A stretch of 5,303 nucleotides of DNA from Candidatus Woesearchaeota archaeon (lineage in GTDB: Archaea; Nanobdellota; Nanobdellia; Woesearchaeales; UBA525): contig JAAOYD010000115.1 in assembly GCA_018221165.1 (NCBI GenBank), positions 1 through 5,303 on the forward strand, given 5' to 3'. Below the pieces are notes generated by a model. The model was not told the DNA's origin. It did no database searches and saw nothing but the letters and a program-made list of their open reading frames with translations. A program made the position numbers and the translations under genes. Numbering within the stretch: the first letter of the stretch is position 1; every line of letters begins with the position of its first letter. Below, in pieces: positions 1-5,030 of the stretch.

Positions 1-2
1 CG

Positions 3-128
3 TTTGTCGGGGTGAAACCCGGAGAGCTTGCAGAAGAACCAACACAATTTGTGATGAAATCGAGAAGGCTCGCCGACGGCTACCGTCAATTCTGGCAATT
101 CATGTGGGATAATATCGCTGAAGAGTAA
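3..128 (+). CDS. C-terminal fragment of a protein cut by the left window edge
   Basis: An open frame enters from the left edge in frame 3 and stops at TAA 126-128, leaving 41 residues (begins FVGVKPGELAEE, ends FWQFMWDNIAEE). The composition is protein-like: charged, with an aromatic-rich final helix (YRQFWQFMWDNI). A closing amphipathic helix of the form 'adgyrqfwqfmWdn' resembles the last helix of archaeal TrmB-type sugar-responsive regulators, whose effector domain often ends in a similar F-x-x-L/M-W pattern. This is a weak resemblance from too short a fragment to name a family. A U-rich terminator (233-269) lies about 105 bases after the stop and probably ends this transcript. The gene is complete only outside the window. 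Confidence 0.6.
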   Translation, partial: FVGVKPGELAEEPTQFVMKSRRLADGYRQFWQFMWDNIAEE

Positions 129-147
129 ATTATTAAAAGAATGGAGT

Positions 148-232
148 GGTCTCCCCCTTCGACGATAACAACTTTCATCACTGGGGACTCTCCAGCACCC
201 TCAGCTCTGGCCTTTCTCATTAGGGGGAGGCT
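148..232 (+). ncRNA. Foldable GC-rich segment, candidate structured RNA or 3' UTR
   Basis: This gene-free stretch can form a long-range helix. Bases 151-158 are a perfect 8-bp reverse complement of 222-229, extended by 148-150 with 230-232 using G-C and G-U pairs. Inside it, 181-195 forms a 6-bp hairpin with a 3-base loop. It is followed at once by the terminator hairpin at 233-255. It lies between the stop of the upstream + strand gene (128) and the 3' end of the convergent synthase-like gene (351). So it may be a structured 3' UTR, a separate small RNA ending at the terminator, or chance folding of GC-rich spacer. No tRNA T-arm signature and no paired C/D boxes were found. No known family is recognised. 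Confidence 0.25.
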
Positions 233-269
233 GCCGCCCGCCGGTTACGGGTGGCAATTTTTGTTTTTT
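233..269 (+). terminator. Hairpin plus U-tract terminator
   Basis: GCCGCCCG (233-240) pairs with CGGGTGGC (248-255), 8 bp with one G-U, around a 7-base loop. It is followed by AATTTTTGTTTTTTC, giving a U-tract at 258-269 on the + strand. The reverse orientation has no T-run after the stem, so the signal is directional. In archaea the T-tract alone can terminate; the hairpin makes this look like an intrinsic terminator. It most likely ends the transcript of the gene stopping at 128. Confidence 0.6.
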
Positions 270-350
270 CTACTGACTGTTAAGTCTACCGCGTCCATGT
301 CCTGTGCAAACTTCCGAGAATAAGAATTAGTTTCCGGGAAAAATGAAGAA

Positions 351-1028
351 CTACTCACTTCTCTTAATCCCTTTCAGTATATCTTCTCCTAAGACATGTT
401 CGATGTCGTCGAAGTTGCCGCTGTGCAGATGCGCGTTCAATGAGATGGTTGTCAATGGACCTGGTGGCAAGCTCAATGCGTGCGCGACATGCTCCTGCAA
501 CTTCGCAATCTGGAAGACGTTTGCCGGCCAACCAGTGAAGAAGCCAGACGTCCTGATAATCGTTGTGACACAGAGCCGCTTCTCCACAATACGGAAGTGG
601 ATGAGGCTGATGCCGAGCACGTTCTTCGCGTCAGGATGTAAATCACGCACTGGATTCAACAACGACACCACTGCACGTCGTGTATTTGGATTGTTCTGCA
701 GCAACGGGATGACAAAGTCATTGATCTGATCTGACTTCCCGTTGTAGTCGAAAATGCGCTGACCATAGAGATAATCATAGATGCTTGCCGCTTCCTTGTT
801 CAGCATGATGTTCGCCAGCTCCTCCTCAGAAGGATACTTCCAGCGACGGCAGCTGCGCATGGCCCGCACACCATCAGCAGCACTGGACGGTTTCTCAACA
901 GTCACTGTGAGGTTCCGCACCTCGCGGCACTCGCGCTTGTCATCATCGATGAATACAATCCCTTCACTGAGGATGTGCCTAATCGCAGCCTGCCAGGCTT
1001 CCATCACCGTCACAGCTTTGATTTCCAT
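351..1028 (-). CDS. Thymidylate synthase homologue (methanogen type) lacking the catalytic cysteine
   Basis: The 225-residue protein aligns along its core with ThyA. YGQRIFDY and DQINDFVIPLLQNNPNTRR match the E. coli YGKQWR and DQI...DSRR segments. FFTGWPANVFQIAKLQEHVA matches the LGLPFNIASYALL region. Measured without gaps back from the conserved Arg (R159, E. coli R166), the nucleophile Cys146 falls on Gly139. Catalytic Asp169 falls on Gly162 and Tyr209 on His202. Retained are R117/R118 (phosphate arginines R126/R127), R159, N170 (Asn177, base-binding) and H200 (His207). A normal ThyA methylates dUMP to dTMP with methylene-tetrahydrofolate; this one is predicted unable to do so by the usual mechanism. 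The ATG overlaps the upstream stop as TGATG, with GGAGG (1040-1036) seven bases ahead, so translation is coupled to the 532-aa protein. Stop is TAG (353-351). Family call is strong; the role is unknown. Confidence 0.85.
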   Translation of the reverse strand: MEIKAVTVMEAWQAAIRHILSEGIVFIDDDKRECREVRNLTVTVEKPSSAADGVRAMRSCRRWKYPSEEELANIMLNKEAASIYDYLYGQRIFDYNGKSDQINDFVIPLLQNNPNTRRAVVSLLNPVRDLHPDAKNVLGISLIHFRIVEKRLCVTTIIRTSGFFTGWPANVFQIAKLQEHVAHALSLPPGPLTTISLNAHLHSGNFDDIEHVLGEDILKGIKRSE

Positions 1029-2626
1029 CAGGAATCCTCCATGAATGTCGTCAGTTTCAGCTCGCCTGCTTTGCCGCGGAAGTCGAGAGTGAAGCAGGGT
1101 AGGTCATAGGCGCTGAGCAGGTAACGGCTGATGCTCATGGTCTCATCAGTGCTCACACCACGCGCGATGAAGAACCGCAGTCTATCCGCGCCTTCGAAAA
1201 CGCGGAACAACTGCTCGCGGATCTGTAGGTAATCCTTCATCTTCTTTGTCTGCAGCTCTTTCGTGGTTGAGATGGCAGTCTTCTGATAGCGTCGCTCGCT
1301 GAACAATTCCTGGTCGAACTTAGCGAAGCTCGTCGACAACCCCACTTTGAACCTGATGGGTAAGCCGCAGCTCTTGAAGATGGTCTCCTGCATGGTGCAG
1401 AACTTGTCCACTTCTTCCTTCACCGAACCGAGCAGGTCGAAGATGGGCGATTCGTCCTCGACATCCCACTCGTAGTTCCAGAAACGCAAGTAACTCCGTC
1501 CGACTTTGAAGAATTGTTTTGAAGCGTCGAGATTGGAGAGGTTGAGGAAGCCGAAATACTCTGCGAAGTGCTTCCTGCGCTGTTCTTCTACTTCGAAGAA
1601 CGCGTTTGCGGCCCGCGTCGCGAGCTCGCGGAAACCAGTGATTGTTCCACCTTCGCTGAAGAACTGCTTGATGTCCACTACCATGGACAATTGCCCCACG
1701 ACGCAACCAGGCGCCTTGCCTCGCACCTTGCTTTTGTAATAGTTCCAGTCTTCGCTGGTGAATGAGTAGGTGCCTGCCCGTCCGAAGAAGATGGGTGCTG
1801 GGACAAGCGCGCTGTTCTTCAGATTGAGCTTGCGCTTCTCCTCGGCGAAAAGCTGGAGCAGGTTGCGGAAGAACGACTCCTTCCGTGTGAGCAGACGAGG
1901 AGTGACGCTGAAGATGAAGCTGACTTGCCGCGGCATGCGCGGCAGGACTTCCTTGAGGAGCTGGAGCAGGAGCTCGTCATGCTTCAAGACGCGGATACTG
2001 ATCAAGATGCTGACTGCGCTGTTATAATCGTGTGCGTCGAGGCAGAGATTTTCCAGGAATCGTTTTGCCTCGTTGATATTGTCGTCGAGAAGCCGTTCGA
2101 AGCTATAAATCGCGATGGTGTCATTCACTCCTGGAAAGACCTGTTGCAGGCGGTGCTGCAGTTCCTCGAATGAGGTGTACGCACGCGCATCAAGCATGAT
2201 GGCGTTCTGCTTGTTCAGCCATGAGTTCGGCTGGAACTTGCGGATGAGACCTTCCTTCACGTCGCCATCGACCGGTGTTGCCATGGCTCCTGGCTTGCTG
2301 ATGACTATTCTGTGCGCCTTATCTTTGATGACTATCTCACCCTCTTCCATAGCAAGGACGAAGAGCTTCTCTCCCTTGCCACGCAGTCCACTCACTTTGA
2401 GGAGCTGTTGCTCGACGAGCTTGTTTACGTGGTAGAGAAGTTTTCTATGGAGCTTTGCCTTGGTGGCGTAGCCTTGTCGTATAGTTTTACGGTCCTGGCT
2501 GTGAATCTGCTGGTTCAGCTGACCGTATTTCTTCGGGAAGACGTCACGCACCAGCTCGCTTGTGCTGAAGGCGCGTGACGGGTCACGCCGGAACGCCTCG
2601 AGAATACTGGCGTCGAGTGGGTGCAT
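1028..2626 (-). CDS. Winged-helix domain protein of unknown function, 532 aa
   Basis: I do not recognise the family. The N-terminus (about residues 1-108) reads as a winged helix: helices near 5-13 and 22-29, a basic insert 33-57, a likely recognition helix 58-77 (KAKLHRKLLYHVNKLVEQQL), then a turn-rich wing at 79-91. The remaining 420 residues are soluble alpha/beta sequence with no signal peptide, membrane segment or familiar catalytic motif. Notable conserved-looking patches are PAPIFFGRAGTYSF (277-289), an aromatic cluster YLRFWNYEW (379-387) and a C-terminal FIARGVSTDETMSISRYLL (486-504). The ATG at 2626 is 31 bases after the start of a TTTTTAT box (2657-2651), the spacing of a leaderless transcript. 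Its TGA shares a base with the ATG of the thymidylate synthase homologue, so the two form an operon. DNA binding is likely from the N-terminus; a nucleotide-related role is inferred only from the neighbour. Confidence 0.8.
   Translation of the reverse strand: MHPLDASILEAFRRDPSRAFSTSELVRDVFPKKYGQLNQQIHSQDRKTIRQGYATKAKLHRKLLYHVNKLVEQQLLKVSGLRGKGEKLFVLAMEEGEIVIKDKAHRIVISKPGAMATPVDGDVKEGLIRKFQPNSWLNKQNAIMLDARAYTSFEELQHRLQQVFPGVNDTIAIYSFERLLDDNINEAKRFLENLCLDAHDYNSAVSILISIRVLKHDELLLQLLKEVLPRMPRQVSFIFSVTPRLLTRKESFFRNLLQLFAEEKRKLNLKNSALVPAPIFFGRAGTYSFTSEDWNYYKSKVRGKAPGCVVGQLSMVVDIKQFFSEGGTITGFRELATRAANAFFEVEEQRRKHFAEYFGFLNLSNLDASKQFFKVGRSYLRFWNYEWDVEDESPIFDLLGSVKEEVDKFCTMQETIFKSCGLPIRFKVGLSTSFAKFDQELFSERRYQKTAISTTKELQTKKMKDYLQIREQLFRVFEGADRLRFFIARGVSTDETMSISRYLLSAYDLPCFTLDFRGKAGELKLTTFMEDS
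1036..1040 (-). promoter_or_regulatory. Strong internal Shine-Dalgarno (GGAGG)
   Basis: GGAGG on the - strand lies seven bases before the ATG at 1028, inside the last codons of the 532-aa gene. It supports ATG 1028 as the start of the synthase-like gene and coupled translation. It contrasts with the first gene of the unit, which has no leader room for such a site. Confidence 0.75.
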
Positions 2627-2650
2627 CGCTTCAGGGAATCGTGGTGTACC

Positions 2651-2657
2651 ATAAAAA
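2651..2657 (-). promoter_or_regulatory. TATA box for the winged-helix / synthase-like operon
   Basis: TTTTTAT (2657 down to 2651, - strand, context CTTTTTATGG) begins 31 bases before ATG 2626. Archaeal transcription usually starts about 25 bases after the TATA centre, which would place the start at or within a few bases of the ATG, giving a leaderless message. The same heptamer occurs before the Sec61-beta gene and inside the left end of the insert. Confidence 0.6.
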
Positions 2658-2670
2658 GTTGTCGTCGTCC

Positions 2671-2730
2671 TGTAGCGAAAAAGAGCGTTTCAAGGCGTTT
2701 GCTTCAGGGGTTTCCTCTTTGGAGGCGAAA
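2671..2730. promoter_or_regulatory. Possible operator region between divergent promoters
   Basis: Between the two divergent TATA boxes there are repeated short elements: GCGAAA at 2675-2680 and 2725-2730, and GCGTTT at 2685-2690 and 2695-2700. A small inverted repeat, CCTC-TTT-GGAGG, lies at 2714-2725. Lrp/AsnC proteins commonly bind imperfect palindromes near their own promoters, so an autoregulatory site is plausible. The match is weak and based on short words. Confidence 0.2.
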
Positions 2731-2753
2731 AATCTCCACTTTAGTCGATTTTG

Positions 2754-2761
2754 TTTATAAA
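2754..2761 (+). promoter_or_regulatory. TATA box for the Lrp-type regulator
   Basis: TTTATAAA on the + strand predicts a transcription start near 2784. That leaves a leader of roughly 38 bases before ATG 2822, enough for the Shine-Dalgarno at 2811-2815. It also shows that the open frame upstream of 2784 is not translated. Confidence 0.6.
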
Positions 2762-2810
2762 GGACCGTTTTGCTTCAGAAAATCTCTGAAACAGCTCTCT
2801 TCTGAGTATG

Positions 2811-2815
2811 AAGGA
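2811..2815 (+). promoter_or_regulatory. Shine-Dalgarno AAGGA that decides the regulator start
   Basis: AAGGA ends six bases before ATG 2822, a good spacing. It directly abuts the alternative in-frame ATG 2816, which is too close. The site therefore favours 2822 over 2816. Confidence 0.5.
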
Positions 2816-2821
2816 ATGTTT

Positions 2822-3364
2822 ATGCAGAAGCTCCCCGCAACTATTTTCCGTGCCGAGCGAAAACGACACGGGGGGGTAGCTGTGCTGGAGTTGAAGACGA
2901 AGGAACGGGTATTGTTGAGTCATTTCCGCAAGAACGCCAGGGAATCACTCACCGCGATCTCGAGACGGACTAGAGTGCCGGTCTCGACCATTTTCGACAA
3001 GCTGAAGCATTATGAGCAGAGCTTCATCAGGAAACACACGACGCTGGTGGACTTCTCAAAGTTAGGGTATTTGACCCGGGCGAACGTGATGCTCAAGGTA
3101 GGGATTGAACATCGGTCTGTGGTGCGAGACTTTCTGATGAAACACGAGCATGTCAACAGCCTGTTCAAGGTGAATAACGGCTATGATTTTTTGGCTGAGA
3201 TGGTCTTCCAGCACATCAAAGACCTTGAGGACTTCCTGGAGATGCTCGAACAGAAATTTGACGTGAAGGACAAGACTGTGTTCTACATCATCGAAGATAT
3301 TTGTCGAGAAGAATTCATGGCAAAGCCAGAGTTGGTGCAGTTTATTCCTGCAATTTCAGAATAG
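2822..3364 (+). CDS. Lrp/AsnC family transcriptional regulator
   Basis: The 180-residue protein has the two-part Lrp layout. A helix-turn-helix spans about 23-68 (ELKTKERVLLSHFRKNARES, then the recognition part RVPVSTIFDKLKHYE). A RAM/AsnC ligand-binding and oligomerisation domain spans about 79-160, with strands around ANVMLKVG, NSLFKVNNGYDFLAEMVF and TVFYIIEDI. Such proteins form dimers to octamers on DNA and respond to amino acids or similar small ligands; the ligand here is unknown. The frame is open back to 2621, but that part overlaps the divergent gene and precedes the predicted transcription start, so ATG 2822 (or 2816, MFMQKL) is preferred. The stop TAG 3362-3364 lies inside the 20-bp repeat copy. 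The gene converges with the unknown ORF, one base apart. Confidence 0.88.
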   Translation: MQKLPATIFRAERKRHGGVAVLELKTKERVLLSHFRKNARESLTAISRRTRVPVSTIFDKLKHYEQSFIRKHTTLVDFSKLGYLTRANVMLKVGIEHRSVVRDFLMKHEHVNSLFKVNNGYDFLAEMVFQHIKDLEDFLEMLEQKFDVKDKTVFYIIEDICREEFMAKPELVQFIPAISE

Positions 3365-3365
3365 C
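3346..3365. repeat. 20-bp direct repeat, left copy (relic NAC 3' end)
   Basis: TCCTGCAATTTCAGAATAGC is identical to 4458-4477, 1112 bp away. Read on the - strand it encodes AILKLQ plus part of a Glu codon, and the next bases (3345-3342) complete GAA and a TAA stop: the same C-terminus as NAC. On the + strand it also encodes the last residues and TAG stop of the Lrp gene. A perfect 20-mer match by chance in 5.3 kb is very unlikely. Confidence 0.9.
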
Positions 3366-4421
3366 TCACGCAGCCAACCGTAATACTGCTTTCTGCCTGC
3401 GCCGTCCCATACGCATATTCGTTCTGGTGCCGAGCTCCTTAATTAAGGGTTCATCGACAGCAGTCAAACCAGTTATCTCATGCCGGAATGTGTGGATTGG
3501 TTGAGGTTCTGGCCAGCAATAAAGCTTCTTGCCGACTGCGTAGAGGATTTCACCATTGAACTTTGTGAGCTGTGTTACCCTATAATTTTGCCAATAGAAA
3601 TTTCTTAGCGATGTTGACCCTCCGTCACCCCTATAACCCTTTCGCTGGCCAATTCTTTTATGACGTCTGAACTTGAATTCCCAAGATTGCATGTAGTGCT
3701 CTTCTAATTCCTCGTATGATTGTCTGACTTCCTCGTCCAAGAGAAGTGATTCTTGCCGTCCTGAGCGAGATATTCTGTTGATGAGGGCGACACTCCCGAT
3801 TAATGCTCCTTCTTCGGTTCCCGTAACCGAACCATAGTGTATTTTTCCTTCACCATTATTCCAAACCTTCTGAGTCGACTCTCCTTGCAAATGCAATAGT
3901 TGTTGAGGTGTTGTTACCCATTTGAAATTGTAGTCGAGTATCCAGAGTCCTGCCTCTGACGGAGCGAGCTTTGCGATATCGTGCTGATGCATAAAAAGGT
4001 CTCTAGTTTGGTTGCTGCCATCAAGGGATACTTCAACGATTTTATCATGAGGTTTACATTTATCAGAGCCTGGTTCATCAGGAACAAGGGTGCGGGTGGC
4101 GACCACACCATACACAGTATTTCTCTTTGCCGCTATCTCTATGAGTGTCTCATCTCCTTGATATGCCACCTTCCAATTCATCAGGTCGGCAAGGCCTTGC
4201 TGATTCGAGCTGCAGCCTCGGGCGTGCGGGCCAATCAGGCCCAAAACGCTATCTTCCAACCCTACAATGTCATGTATGTAGTGGCCGCATCTCAGAACGC
4301 CACGAGGCTTTCCGTAATACCACCAGAAGAGCCTGCCTTGATCCTCCCCTTCATACTCACTTTCCCTTCCTGTGCTGATTACCAGGGCCTGCTCATCAGG
4401 TTCGAGGATAGAGAGATCCAT
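3366..4421 (-). CDS. Unknown protein with propeller-like repeats, cargo of the inserted segment
   Basis: I do not recognise this protein. From ATG 4421 it has 351 residues. The frame is open up to GTG 4457 (363 residues), which overlaps the NAC stop as GTGA. I prefer ATG 4421 because a TTTTTAT box begins 29 bases upstream, as before two other genes here. Using the 363-residue numbering, the sequence is rich in short beta-strand/turn units. Two of them align: VTQLTKFNGEILYAVGK (294-310) and ITGLTAVDEPLIKELGT (328-344). Another unit is GLWILDYNFKW (170-180). This suggests a small beta-propeller-type fold. Basic clusters occur at 264-276 and at the C-terminus (RMGRRRQKAVLR). There is no signal peptide, membrane helix, or transposase or integrase motif. 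Sampled 60-base windows are about 38-47% GC against 52-63% in neighbouring genes. The TGA stop directly abuts the repeat at 3365. Confidence 0.7.
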   Translation of the reverse strand: MDLSILEPDEQALVISTGRESEYEGEDQGRLFWWYYGKPRGVLRCGHYIHDIVGLEDSVLGLIGPHARGCSSNQQGLADLMNWKVAYQGDETLIEIAAKRNTVYGVVATRTLVPDEPGSDKCKPHDKIVEVSLDGSNQTRDLFMHQHDIAKLAPSEAGLWILDYNFKWVTTPQQLLHLQGESTQKVWNNGEGKIHYGSVTGTEEGALIGSVALINRISRSGRQESLLLDEEVRQSYEELEEHYMQSWEFKFRRHKRIGQRKGYRGDGGSTSLRNFYWQNYRVTQLTKFNGEILYAVGKKLYCWPEPQPIHTFRHEITGLTAVDEPLIKELGTRTNMRMGRRRQKAVLRLAA

Positions 4422-4443
4422 AGGTTCGGGAATAGAGCTGAGA

Positions 4444-4450
4444 ATAAAAA
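4444..4450 (-). promoter_or_regulatory. TATA box at the left end of the insert
   Basis: TTTTTAT (4450 down to 4444, - strand, context GTTTTTATTC) begins 29 bases before ATG 4421. The same heptamer sits 30 and 31 bases before Sec61-beta and the 532-aa gene. It would make the cargo gene leaderless and independent of NAC transcription. Confidence 0.5.
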
Positions 4451-4453
4451 CCT

Positions 4454-4795
4454 TCACTCCTGCAATTTCAGAATAGCAGCGGCAAGATCGCCATCACATT
4501 CTTCAATCGCCTTTTTAGATTCTTCTTCCGAGACCTTCGCGGTCTCAGCGACGGTAGCGATATCTTCTTCAGAGATTTCAGCGGCAGTATCGAGGGATTC
4601 TTCCACCGCTTCGCCCACAACCTGCCAGGTGTTCTGACCCATCATGTTGACTTTGCTCACTTGCGCAGGCTCGATGACGTATTTTCTATCGTTACAGATG
4701 ACTTCGACGCGTTGCACGCCGTCCACATCCACTTGCTGGATGCCCATCTGCTTCATGGCCTGCTGCATCTTCCGCGGATTCATTCCTGGAAACAT
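4454..4795 (-). CDS. nac: Nascent polypeptide-associated complex protein (archaeal NAC)
   Basis: The 113-residue protein matches archaeal NAC. It opens with MFPGMNPRKMQQAMKQMGI. The NAC beta-barrel domain follows at about 20-62 (VDVDGVQRVEVICNDRKYVI, then VSKVNMMGQNTWQVVGEA), then an acidic linker and a UBA domain at about 74-113 (SEEDIATVAETAKVSEEESKKAIEECDGDLAAAILKL). Archaeal NAC forms a homodimer on the ribosome near the peptide exit and shields emerging chains. The frame extends upstream into the Sec61-beta gene, but the family start is ATG 4795, five bases after the Sec61-beta stop; no Shine-Dalgarno is evident. The last codons are the 20-bp repeat copy, and its Glu-TGA ending (GAG TGA) differs from the relic's GAA TAA, as expected if the original stop was displaced by the insertion. 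Confidence 0.95.
   Translation of the reverse strand: MFPGMNPRKMQQAMKQMGIQQVDVDGVQRVEVICNDRKYVIEPAQVSKVNMMGQNTWQVVGEAVEESLDTAAEISEEDIATVAETAKVSEEESKKAIEECDGDLAAAILKLQE
4458..4477. repeat. 20-bp direct repeat, right copy (functional NAC 3' end)
   Basis: Identical to 3346-3365. On the - strand it encodes the NAC tail AILKLQ plus two bases of the Glu codon. Identity stops exactly at the first base of the GTGA insert junction (4457) on one side and at 4478 on the other. Confidence 0.9.
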
Positions 4796-4800
4796 AGAAA

Positions 4801-4980
4801 TCACAGTACGAAAAGGCTGTTGCCGTAGATCTGGAGGAACACTTCGATGACGATAACCAAGATTGCCAATGCTATCACCCATTCAGGGCGGAGCGTAATC
4901 TTGGTCTTGACTTCATCATAGTATTGCGTGATGCCAGCTGTGCTGCTGGGCATACGAATCTTGTCATCTCCTCGTGGCAT
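4801..4980 (-). CDS. Preprotein translocase subunit Sec61-beta (archaeal SecG)
   Basis: The 59-residue protein has the archaeal Sec61-beta pattern: a short basic/polar cytoplasmic N-terminus with the conserved MPSSTAGITQYYDE segment (10-23), then one transmembrane helix at about 34-51 (WVIALAILVIVIEVFLQI). It is tail-anchored and binds the SecY/SecE channel, supporting insertion and export of nascent proteins. The frame is open back to 5109, but that part lies in the RNase P RNA and promoter. ATG 4980 gives the family length and sits 30 bases after the start of a TTTTTAT box, so the message is probably leaderless. NAC follows after five bases, which places two proteins acting on nascent chains in one operon. 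Confidence 0.93.
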   Translation of the reverse strand: MPRGDDKIRMPSSTAGITQYYDEVKTKITLRPEWVIALAILVIVIEVFLQIYGNSLFVL

Positions 4981-5002
4981 ACGGCTGTAGAATCTGTGAG
5001 GG

Positions 5003-5010
5003 TATAAAAA
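5003..5010 (-). promoter_or_regulatory. TATA box for the Sec61-beta / NAC operon
   Basis: TTTTTATA (5010 down to 5003, - strand, context CCTTTTTATACCC) is centred about 26 bases before ATG 4980. This predicts transcription starting at the start codon itself. It lies just downstream of the RNase P RNA 3' end, so its T-run may also help end that RNA. Confidence 0.7.
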
Positions 5011-5030
5011 GGTGACGGAAGAGTAAATGC

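Larger units (their letters stand above)
3366..4457 (-). mobile_element. Inserted 1092-bp segment in the NAC 3' end
   Basis: The segment lies exactly between the two 20-bp direct repeats. Removing it plus one repeat copy would restore one NAC gene ending in AILKLQE-TAA and leave the Lrp gene unchanged. Its first bases (GTGA) complete the NAC Glu codon and supply a new TGA stop, so NAC stays intact. GC is lower than in flanking genes. No terminal inverted repeats, transposase or integrase are visible, so any recombinase must have acted in trans or has been lost. Integration into the 3' end of a conserved gene with rebuilding of that end is the habit of tRNA-targeting integrases and of casposons that use the EF-2 gene. 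Whether either applies here is inference. Confidence 0.65.

Noticed and set aside
175..181. C-box-like GTGATGA on the - strand (also on the + strand at 50-56), suggesting a C/D guide RNA
   Set aside because: No D box lies at a workable distance; the nearest CTGA is on the wrong side and too far, and the 50-56 copy is inside a coding sequence.
141..323. 60-aa + strand open frame in the spacer
   Set aside because: It crosses the terminator hairpin and U-tract and has no ribosome site; its composition is not protein-like.
343..729. 128-aa + strand open frame opposite the synthase homologue
   Set aside because: It is the antisense shadow of a gene with clear family matches along its length.
1320..1706. 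128-aa - strand open frame inside the 532-aa gene, and similar + strand frames across 1506-2578
   Set aside because: They are Arg-rich shadow frames of a longer coherent coding sequence with no start signals of their own.
2621..2821. Open N-terminal extension of the Lrp-type protein starting at ATG 2621
   Set aside because: It overlaps the divergent 532-aa gene's start and lies mostly upstream of the predicted transcription start near 2784. The extension is Arg/Cys/Phe-rich with no family match, and a Shine-Dalgarno supports ATG 2822.
3366..4457. Terminal inverted repeats or a transposase for the inserted segment
   Set aside because: The ends (GTGAAGG... and ...GCTGCGTGA on the - strand) are not inverted copies, and no DDE, tyrosine or serine recombinase motif is visible.
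4796..4882. Upstream extension of the NAC frame
   Set aside because: It overlaps the end of the Sec61-beta gene in another frame; archaeal NAC proteins begin at the MFPGMNPRKM segment.
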